Below, piece by piece: positions 1 through 5,076 of a stretch of DNA of 12,244 bases (positions within the stretch are counted from its first letter, which is position 1; each line of letters starts with the position of its first letter). Location of the stretch: the NCBI GenBank assembly GCA_023425225.1, contig JAFADB010000189.1:1-12244 (forward strand), read 5' to 3'. The position numbers and the translations under genes were made by a program. The DNA is from Pseudomonadota bacterium. GTDB taxonomy: Bacteria > Pseudomonadota > Gammaproteobacteria > Xanthomonadales > Xanthomonadaceae. Under the pieces are notes generated by a model, which made no database searches, was not told the DNA's origin, and saw only the letters and a program-made list of their open reading frames with translations.

Positions 1-27
1 CTTCTGCAGTTGCTGGAACTCGATCAC
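1..27 (-). CDS. Start of a minus-strand gene cut by the left edge, possibly an ABC transporter ATPase
   Basis: Only nine codons are visible. A GTG at 27-25 opens the peptide (M/V)IEFQQLQK. This matches the usual first beta strand of ABC ATPases (type MIEFxxLxKSY, for example MetN), but nine residues cannot prove the family. No ATG lies in this frame between the GTG and an upstream TAA at 111-109, so GTG is the only conventional start. There is no convincing Shine-Dalgarno before it. Support comes from a well-spaced sigma70-type promoter on the same strand at 108-136, which implies a leader of about 75 bases. The Walker A and later motifs lie outside the window. Confidence 0.33.
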
Positions 28-80
28 CGGGTGGGGGCGCCGGAAAGCCGAAGGGGCGTGAAGCCTAACAGTGCACGGGA

Positions 81-95
81 GGCATGGCCCATGCC
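81..95. promoter_or_regulatory. 15-bp perfect palindrome, candidate operator in the leader of the left-edge gene
   Basis: The sequence ggcatgg-c-ccatgcc is a perfect 7-1-7 dyad. It begins about six bases downstream of the transcription start expected from the promoter at 108-136 (minus strand). A symmetric site just after a promoter fits a repressor operator, or a small RNA hairpin in the leader. The cognate protein is unknown, and it does not resemble the MetJ box (AGACGTCT). The dyad is seen directly; its function is inferred. Confidence 0.35.
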
Positions 96-107
96 AGCCC
101 CCGGAAG

Positions 108-136
108 CTTATGCCGTTTCGTTCTAAAGGTGGCAA
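108..136 (-). promoter_or_regulatory. Sigma70-type promoter firing leftwards
   Basis: On the minus strand, TTGCCA (136-131, five of six matches to TTGACA) is followed after exactly 17 bases by CATAAG (113-108, four of six matches to TATAAT). Transcription would start near 101 and run into the gene leaving the left edge. The surrounding bases are noticeably AT-richer than the rest of the window. This is the best-matching promoter I found here. Confidence 0.45.
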
Positions 137-189
137 GTCCGGAGAAAACCCAGGATCGAACAATTGCCGGCTGAAGTGGCGTGGCTCGC

Positions 190-331
190 GTTCGCAATAG
201 CGAACCCGTCGTCCCCGCGCAGGCCAGGACCCGGCGACTTGCGCGGTGGAATCAACCCGCTGCGGCATTTCCCGGTAGCGGTCCCTTTCAAGGCACAGGC
301 ACGGGGTCCCCGCCTGCGCGGGGACGACGGG
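190..331. repeat. REP-type palindromic element with 20-bp perfect inverted ends
   Basis: Arm 205-224 (core cgtcgtccccgcgcaggc) is the exact reverse complement of 312-331, a 20-base perfect inverted repeat around about 87 bases of spacer. The left arm is immediately preceded by a small hairpin, gttcgc-aata-gcgaac (190-205). The core recurs exactly at 6851-6868. This is the REP family common in Xanthomonadaceae intergenic regions, whose translation gives the spurious peptide PVVPAQAGTP. The element lies 3' of the minus-strand DMT gene and upstream of the left-edge gene's promoter. REP elements can act as transcript-end stabilisers or gyrase/IHF sites; none of that is shown here. Confidence 0.75.
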
Positions 332-423
332 CACACGGATGGCGGCCCGCTATCAGAGTCCCGCCACTGCCGACGAAGTCGCAAGGCCCCTGCCGCAGGC
401 CGTGGCCGGCCAGGCAGGAAAAC

Positions 424-494
424 TTCCCCGGACAGCAATGCGCCTTCGCGGGGAGGACGAGTGTTGTTGGCCGTTCCAGGCATGCACGGAACGC
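424..494. repeat. Degenerate REP-like tail and small hairpin behind the DMT gene
   Basis: 442-459 (gccttcgcggggaggacg) differs from the REP arm at 312-329 at two of 18 positions and has the same orientation. The wider block 424-450 aligns with 7189-7215 at about 21 of 27 bases, so the tail itself is repeated in the window. At 472-477/488-493 a 6-bp stem (cgttcc/ggaacg) with a 10-base loop follows the stop codon of the minus-strand DMT gene. It could end that transcript, but no T-run follows. I see no gene in the rest of 28-516. Confidence 0.5.
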
Positions 495-516
495 CGTTCG
501 TCCTCTGCGCCCATGG

Positions 517-1416
517 TCACGGATGCTCCAGCGGGCCGGGGGCGCGGACGCGCTTCACCCGTTCGCGCCGCATCAGGTACAGGCCGCTGGCGACGATGAT
601 CGCCGCCCCGAGCCAGGTGGCGCGGTCGGGCAGCGTGGTCCACAGCAGCCAGTCCCAGGCGATCACCCAGACCAGGCCGGTGTATTCCAGCGGCGCCACC
701 ATCGAGGCCTCGCCGAGCTGGAAGGCGCGGGTCAGCGCGACCTGCCCCAGCGCTCCGGCCAGGCCCATGCCGGCGATCAGCCAGCCGTCGCCGGCGCTCA
801 GCGGCGTCCACTCGGGAATGGCCAGGACGCCGGCGCCCAGCGCCATCACCGCCAGGAAGCACACCACCATCGACTGCGGCGTGTCGGTGCGGGTGAGCAG
901 GCTCACCGTCACCGAGGCGATGGCGTAGGCCAGCGCCGCCAGCAGCACCATGAACCCGGCCAGCGAGACGATGCCGCCCATGCCCGGGCGCAGCACCACC
1001 AGCACGCCGGCCAGGCCGATGGCAATGGCGGTCCAGCGCCGCGGCCCCACCCGCTCGCCCAGCAGCGGCACCGACAGCGCCGCCACCAGCAGCGGCGAGA
1101 CGAAGTAGATCGTGTAGGCGGTGGACAGCGGCAGCCGCTTCAGCGCGTAGACGAAGCAGACGATCATCACGATGCCGAGCACCCCGCGCAGCAGCTGCAG
1201 GCCCCAGCGCCGCGGCAGCAGCGAGCGCGGCCCGGCGGTGGCCAGCACCCACGCCAGCACGAACGGCAGCGAGGCGGCGCCGCGCAGCATCGTCACCTGC
1301 ATCGGCGGATAGCGGGCGGACAGCAGCTTCATCGACGCGTCCATCAGCGAGAAGGCGGCGACGGCGCCGAGCATCCACAAGGCGGCGCGCGCGGGGTGAC
1401 GGTGGGGGATGGGCAT
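517..1416 (-). CDS. DMT-superfamily (EamA) transporter, probable metabolite exporter
   Basis: This 299-residue inner-membrane protein of the drug/metabolite transporter superfamily has two EamA repeats, about residues 12-141 and 150-288, with roughly ten hydrophobic segments. The first repeat ends with the hallmark stretch LSTAYTIYFVSPLL...LLGERV, and the second has the equivalent GEASMVAPLEYTGLVW. The C-terminus is basic (MRRERVKRVR), as expected for a cytoplasmic tail. Length is normal for the family (about 290-310). Members export amino acids or other small metabolites, but the substrate cannot be told from sequence. The ATG at 1416 begins just before the first membrane segment. No Shine-Dalgarno precedes it and a GATAAT box sits five bases upstream, so the mRNA may be leaderless. 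It is transcribed divergently from yajQ and followed by REP repeats. Confidence 0.9.
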   Translation of the reverse strand: MPIPHRHPARAALWMLGAVAAFSLMDASMKLLSARYPPMQVTMLRGAASLPFVLAWVLATAGPRSLLPRRWGLQLLRGVLGIVMIVCFVYALKRLPLSTAYTIYFVSPLLVAALSVPLLGERVGPRRWTAIAIGLAGVLVVLRPGMGGIVSLAGFMVLLAALAYAIASVTVSLLTRTDTPQSMVVCFLAVMALGAGVLAIPEWTPLSAGDGWLIAGMGLAGALGQVALTRAFQLGEASMVAPLEYTGLVWVIAWDWLLWTTLPDRATWLGAAIIVASGLYLMRRERVKRVRAPGPLEHP

Positions 1417-1421
1417 GCGCC

Positions 1422-1427
1422 ATTATC
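1422..1427 (-). promoter_or_regulatory. Candidate -10 box (GATAAT) of the DMT gene
   Basis: On the minus strand GATAAT is followed by GGCGC and then the ATG at 1416. A start six bases after the box would fall on the A of the ATG, giving a leaderless transcript. The -35 region 17 bases upstream (ATGGCG) is poor. Confidence 0.3.
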
Positions 1428-1536
1428 GCCGGCAGCGCCGGATGCGCCATGCAGTCGCAAGGCCAGGCGCGGCGGCGCCGAATCGCCGCGTGCGGCAGTG
1501 GCGATCTCCGCTGCCCGCAGCAGTCAGGCGTCGCCC

Positions 1537-1542
1537 TATAAA
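1537..1542 (+). promoter_or_regulatory. Candidate -10 box (TATAAA) for the yajQ operon
   Basis: TATAAA lies 33 bases before the yajQ ATG in an otherwise GC-rich gap and is the most promoter-like hexamer there. No good -35 hexamer is present at 16-18 bases, and CATATC at 1551-1556 is an alternative. Confidence 0.28.
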
Positions 1543-1575
1543 CTGTGCGGCATATCTTTGCAGAGGAACCCCGCC

Positions 1576-2058
1576 ATGCCGTCCTTCGACGTCGTTTCCG
1601 AAGTGGACAAGCACGAACTCACCAACGCCGTGGACCAGGCCAACCGCGAACTGACCACGCGCTTCGACTTCAAGGGCGTGGACGCGAAGTTCGTGCTCGA
1701 CGATGCCACCATCAGCCAGTCCGCGCCCAGCGACTTCCAGCTCAAGCAGATGAGCGACATCCTGCGCGCGCGGCTGCTCGCCCGCGGCATCGACGTGCGC
1801 TGCCTGGAGTTTGGCGAGGTGGAGACCAACCTGACCGGGGCGCGGCAGAAGATCACCGTCAAGCAGGGCATCGAGCAGAAGATCGCCAAGCAGATCGTGG
1901 CCAAGATCAAGGAAGCCAAGATCAAGGTCGAGGCGCAGATCAACGGCGACAAGCTGCGGGTGAGCGGCAAGAAGCGCGACGACCTGCAGGACGCCATCGC
2001 GCTGCTGAAGAAGACCGAGCTGGAACTGCCGCTGCAGTTCGACAACTTCCGCGATTGA
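1576..2058 (+). CDS. yajQ: YajQ family cyclic di-GMP-binding protein
   Basis: This 160-residue cytoplasmic protein is a full-length YajQ. It begins MPSFDVVSEVDKHELTNAVD and ends LELPLQFDNFRD, both family hallmarks, with FDFKGVDAKF near residue 30 and the lysine-rich helix KITVKQGIEQKIAKQIVAKI around 92-111. Two similar alpha/beta domains are expected. In Xanthomonas campestris the YajQ family member XC_3703 binds cyclic di-GMP, interacts with a LysR-type regulator and affects virulence genes; older work linked E. coli YajQ to nucleotide binding. The start at 1576 is chosen because AGAGGA lies at a proper distance upstream and homologues start here. The frame is open far upstream, but that part runs antisense through the DMT gene. 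It heads a tight run with the DUF1415 and SDR genes. Confidence 0.95.
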   Translation: MPSFDVVSEVDKHELTNAVDQANRELTTRFDFKGVDAKFVLDDATISQSAPSDFQLKQMSDILRARLLARGIDVRCLEFGEVETNLTGARQKITVKQGIEQKIAKQIVAKIKEAKIKVEAQINGDKLRVSGKKRDDLQDAIALLKKTELELPLQFDNFRD

Positions 2059-2066
2059 GCCGGCCG

Positions 2067-2648
2067 ATGGACACCGCCGACGCTCCGCTGCCGCACGCCG
2101 ATCCGCTGGCCCTCACCCGCCGCTGGATCGAGCGCGTGGTGATCGGCCTGAACCTGTGCCCGTTCGCCAAGGCGGTGTACGTCAAGCAGCAGGTGCGGCT
2201 GGTGCTCAGCGACGCCTCCACGCCCGAGGCACTGCTCGAGCAGCTGGCCGAGGAACTGCTGTTGCTGCGCGATACCCCCGCCGAGCAGGTCGACACCACG
2301 CTGATCGTGCATCCGGACGTGCTCGGCGACTTCCTCGACTACAACGACTTCCTCGACAACGCCGACGCCGCGGTCGAGGCGCTGGACCTGCAGGGCGTGC
2401 TGCAAGTGGCCAGTTTCCACCCGCACTACCAGTTCGCCGGCAATGCGCCCGAGGACATCGCCAACTACACCAACCGCGCGCCGTTCCCGACCCTGCACCT
2501 GCTGCGCGAGGACAGCGTGGAACGCGCGGTGGCCGCCTTCCCCGACCCGGACGCGATCGTCGAGCGCAACATCGCCACGCTGGAGCGGCTGGGCCTGGAC
2601 GGCTGGAACCGGCTGATGTCGCCCGAAGGCGCGGCGCGGGACAACTGA
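2067..2648 (+). CDS. DUF1415 domain-containing protein, function unknown
   Basis: This is a 193-residue soluble protein. The family signature is at the front, residues 15-35: LTRRWIERVVIGLNLCPFAK, including the conserved N-L-C-P-F. A second conserved block follows near 120-150 (VASFHPHYQFAG, then NYTNRAPFPTLHLLRE), which is rich in His, Tyr and Asn. These conserved polar residues look like a binding or active site, but no reaction is established for DUF1415. There is no signal peptide or membrane segment. The ATG at 2067 is only eight bases after the yajQ stop and lacks a clear Shine-Dalgarno, so translation is probably coupled to yajQ. Longer upstream extensions in this frame overlap yajQ and are not supported. 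Confidence 0.9.
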   Translation: MDTADAPLPHADPLALTRRWIERVVIGLNLCPFAKAVYVKQQVRLVLSDASTPEALLEQLAEELLLLRDTPAEQVDTTLIVHPDVLGDFLDYNDFLDNADAAVEALDLQGVLQVASFHPHYQFAGNAPEDIANYTNRAPFPTLHLLREDSVERAVAAFPDPDAIVERNIATLERLGLDGWNRLMSPEGAARDN

Positions 2649-2651
2649 GCC

Positions 2652-3458
2652 ATGATGCTCGTACCCGCCATCGCGCCGTGGGACCCGCAGCCGCTGCGGG
2701 AGCGGGTGGTCCTAGTCACCGGCGGCGCCCGGGGCATCGGCCGCGGCATCGCCCAGGCGGTGCTGGGTGCCGGCGGCCGCGTGCTGATCGGCGACTTGGA
2801 TGTGGCGGCCGGACGCGCCTGCCTGCATGAATGGCAGCGGCCGGACCAGGCCGCGTTCCGCCGGCTCGACGTGGCCAGCGAACGCAGCGTAGCGGCCTTC
2901 GTCGCAGCCGCCCAGGCGAGGTTCGGCCGCATCGACGGGCTGGTCAACAACGCCGGCATCGCCGATCCGCATGTCGCGCCGCTGCCGCGGCTGGAGTGGA
3001 GCGAGTGGAACCGGCGGCTGTCATCGCTGCACGGCGCCTTCCTGTGCAGCAAGCACGCGCTGCCGGCGCTGGAACGCAGCTCCGGTGGCGGCGCCATCGT
3101 CAACATCGCCTCCACCCGCGCCTGGCAGTCCGAGCCGCACAGCGAGGCCTACGCCGCCGCCAAGGGCGGGCTGGCCGCCTTCACCCATGCGCTGGCGCTG
3201 AGCGCGGGACCGGCGGTGCGGGTCAACAGCATCAGCCCCGGCTGGATCGCCACCGAGGCGTGGCAGTCGCCGGCGCGGCGGCGCAGGCCCAGGCTGTCGC
3301 GCGCCGACCACGCCCAGCACCCGGCCGGCCGTGTCGGCACGCCCGAGGACATCGCCGCGCTGGCGGTGTTCCTGCTGTCGCCGGCGCTGTCCGGGTTCGT
3401 CACCGGCCAGGATTTCGTCGTCGATGGCGGCATGACGAAGAAGATGCAGTACGCCTGA
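2652..3458 (+). CDS. SDR family NAD(P)-dependent oxidoreductase with an altered catalytic tetrad
   Basis: A 268-residue classical short-chain dehydrogenase/reductase. The dinucleotide motif TGGARGIG is at 23-30. Acidic residues after beta 2 (GDLD, 47-50) favour NAD over NADP. NNAG is at 99-102. The catalytic Ser154 lies in NIASTRA, and Tyr167 and Lys171 are in YAAAK. SPGWIATE (195-202) and the end DFVVDGGMTKKMQYA are typical. The usual tetrad Asn in (N)LxGxF is replaced by Ser125 (SLHGAF). The substrate is unknown. The start at 2652 is three bases after the DUF1415 stop and a second ATG follows directly. It is the last gene of the yajQ run and meets the HAD-rsuA-rsmC operon head-on. Confidence 0.92.
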   Translation: MMLVPAIAPWDPQPLRERVVLVTGGARGIGRGIAQAVLGAGGRVLIGDLDVAAGRACLHEWQRPDQAAFRRLDVASERSVAAFVAAAQARFGRIDGLVNNAGIADPHVAPLPRLEWSEWNRRLSSLHGAFLCSKHALPALERSSGGGAIVNIASTRAWQSEPHSEAYAAAKGGLAAFTHALALSAGPAVRVNSISPGWIATEAWQSPARRRRPRLSRADHAQHPAGRVGTPEDIAALAVFLLSPALSGFVTGQDFVVDGGMTKKMQYA

Positions 3459-3500
3459 GCGCGGCGTGGCGGCTTTCCCGGTTCGCCGATGACGCATCGC

Positions 3501-3620
3501 CGTAGGGCCGAGCTCGCCCGGCCGTGGCTTTTCCGATAGGGCCCCCGCCGGGCAGGCCCGGTTTCACGAGGGCGGGCGACGCCCCCCTCGGCCCGTCGCA
3601 GGAGGCTGGTCCGGGCTACG
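3501..3620. repeat. GC-rich palindromic intergenic element between convergent operons
   Basis: The gap 3459-3676 holds no gene. About 120 bases in it are bounded by the inverted ends cgtag (3501-3505) and ctacg (3616-3620). Inside are the self-complementary cgagctcg, a hairpin gggcg-ggcga-cgccc (3570-3584) and paired blocks gggccgag (3505-3512) and ctcggccc (3588-3595). This looks like one of the 'cgtaggg...' palindromes scattered between Xanthomonadaceae genes. Its place between two converging operons would suit a bidirectional transcription end, but no T-run accompanies the stems, so a classical terminator is not shown. Confidence 0.45.
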
Positions 3621-3676
3621 CAAGCGGAACGGCAGACGTCGAAAGGGATGGACCTGACAGCCTATCCCGGCCCACT

Positions 3677-4363
3677 TCAGCCGGCGCGCAGGCGCGCCTC
3701 CAGCAGTCGCTGCGCATCGGCCAGCGAGGTGACGATGCGATGGCCCAGCGCGCGCACCTCCGCGTCCGGGGCCAGCATGTCCGGCACCTGGATCGCGGTC
3801 ATGCCGGCGGCCAGCGCGGCACGCACGCCGGTGGGCGAATCCTCCAGCACCAGGCAGGCGGCCGGTGCCACCTGCAGCCTGCCGGCGGCCAGCAGGTAGA
3901 CGTCCGGCGCCGGCTTGGGCCGGGCCACGTCGCTGGCGGTGCATACGGTGTCGAAGTAGTCCAGCAGCCCGGCCATGCGCAGCTTGTGCAGCGCCCGCTC
4001 GCGCAGCGAGGACGTCGCCACCGCGCGCGGGATGCCGCGGGCGGCCAGCAGTTCGAGCAGTTCGCCGATGCCGGGGCGGCGCGGGATGCCGCGGTCCTGC
4101 AGGATGGCGTCGTACAGGGCGTAGCTGTGGGCCAGCAGCGCCTCGGCGTCGCTGTCGCCGATACGCGTGCGCAGCATCTGCCGGCAGGTGGCGTCGTCGC
4201 GGCCGACCATGCCCAGCCAGTACTCCGGCTCGACCTCGGCGCCGAGGTCGGCGGCCGACTGCGCCAGGCATTCGCGGATGATGCGTTCGCTGTCGAGCAT
4301 CAGCCCGTCCATGTCGAAGATCACCGCATCGGGCAGGAACGGCAGCGGCGCGATCGCGTTCAT
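3677..4363 (-). CDS. HAD-superfamily hydrolase, beta-phosphoglucomutase/phosphatase-like (subfamily IA)
   Basis: A 228-residue cytoplasmic HAD phosphatase. Motif I is FDMDGLMLDSE, with nucleophile Asp17 and acid/base Asp19. Motif II is VATSS (Ser118). Motif III is the RPKPAP stretch with Lys150. Motif IV is LEDSPTG with Glu174-Asp175. Residues about 25-95 form the helical cap expected of the beta-PGM/Gph/YbiV-like group. Such enzymes hydrolyse sugar phosphates or other small phosphate esters; the exact substrate cannot be assigned. The start at 4363 is supported by GGAGAA upstream and by the 4-base ATGA overlap with the rsuA stop. The longer frame to 4420 would add an arginine-rich stretch lying inside rsuA. 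It is the last gene of the rsmC-rsuA-HAD operon. Confidence 0.9.
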   Translation of the reverse strand: MNAIAPLPFLPDAVIFDMDGLMLDSERIIRECLAQSAADLGAEVEPEYWLGMVGRDDATCRQMLRTRIGDSDAEALLAHSYALYDAILQDRGIPRRPGIGELLELLAARGIPRAVATSSLRERALHKLRMAGLLDYFDTVCTASDVARPKPAPDVYLLAAGRLQVAPAACLVLEDSPTGVRAALAAGMTAIQVPDMLAPDAEVRALGHRIVTSLADAQRLLEARLRAG

Positions 4364-5076
4364 GCCGCTTCTCCGGCGCCGAACAGCCGCGCCTGCGCGG
4401 CGGCATCGAGCACGCGCCACTGCCCTTCCGGCAGATCGTCCAGCGCCAGTCCGCCGATGCGGCTGCGATGCAGCGCCTGCACGTGGTTGCCGGCCGCGGC
4501 GAACATCCGCCGCACCTGGTGGTAGCGGCCCTCGTGCAGGGTCAGCCGCGCCTGCCGCGGCGCCAGCACCTGCAGCTGCGCCGGCAACAGCGGGGTCTGT
4601 TCCGATTCGAGCATCAGCGTGCCGCTGGCGAACAGCGCCGCCTCGTCGCCGCGCAGGTCCTGCGCCAGCGTCGCCTCATAGACCTTGGCCAGCCGGGCCT
4701 TGGGCGAGATGATCCGGTGCAGCAGCGCGCCGTCGTCGGTGAACAGCAGCAGGCCGCTGGTGTCGCGGTCCAGCCGCCCCACCGGCGACAGCAGCGGCGA
4801 GCGCAGGCGGAAGCGCGGCGGCAGCAGCTCGTAGACCAGCCGGCCACTGTCCTTGGTCGAGCAGGTGTAGCCGGTCGGCTTGTGCAGCATCAGCAGCAGG
4901 CCCGGCGGCGGGTCCAGCGGCTCGCCGTCGAGGCGCACCCGCGCCGGGTCGCCGAGTTCGTCGTCGGCATACAGCACCTCGCCGTCGGCATCGGTGACGG
5001 CGCCCTCGCGGAACAGCTGCTGCACCTGGCGGCGGCTGCCGTAGCCGAGGTTGGCGATGTAGCGCAGCAGCTTCAT
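4360..5076 (-). CDS. rsuA: 16S rRNA pseudouridine(516) synthase
   Basis: A 238-residue RsuA-family pseudouridine synthase, close in length to E. coli RsuA (231). An N-terminal S4 RNA-binding domain (about 1-48: KLLRYIANLGYGSRRQVQQL) is followed by the catalytic domain. LHKPTGYTCST is at 64-74. The active-site motif GRLDRDTSGLLLFTDDG starts at 100, with catalytic Asp103. The C-terminal signature EGRYHQVRRMFAAAGNHV starts at 182. It isomerises U516 of 16S rRNA in the 30S precursor. RluE/RluB relatives share the fold, but HRSRIGGLALDDLPEGQWR and overall length favour RsuA. The start at 5076 overlaps the rsmC stop by four bases (ATGA), and a stop/start overlap of the same kind joins it to the HAD gene. 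Translational coupling along the operon is likely. Confidence 0.92.
   Translation of the reverse strand: MKLLRYIANLGYGSRRQVQQLFREGAVTDADGEVLYADDELGDPARVRLDGEPLDPPPGLLLMLHKPTGYTCSTKDSGRLVYELLPPRFRLRSPLLSPVGRLDRDTSGLLLFTDDGALLHRIISPKARLAKVYEATLAQDLRGDEAALFASGTLMLESEQTPLLPAQLQVLAPRQARLTLHEGRYHQVRRMFAAAGNHVQALHRSRIGGLALDDLPEGQWRVLDAAAQARLFGAGEAA

Noticed and set aside
190..331. CRISPR-like or integrase-type repeat
   Set aside because: The repeats are inverted pairs with unequal spacers, not regularly spaced direct repeats, and no cas or integrase gene is present.
65..334. Minus-strand frame with MPVVPAQAGTP
   Set aside because: This peptide is the well-known false translation of REP palindromes.
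181..1575. Long upstream extension of the yajQ frame (open from 181)
   Set aside because: It runs antisense through the DMT gene and the REP element, has repetitive Arg/Gln/His-rich composition, and YajQ homologues begin at 1576, where there is a ribosome site.
4364..4420. N-terminal extension of the HAD gene
   Set aside because: It would add 19 mostly Arg/Ala residues from inside rsuA; the ATG at 4363 has GGAGAA and an ATGA overlap.
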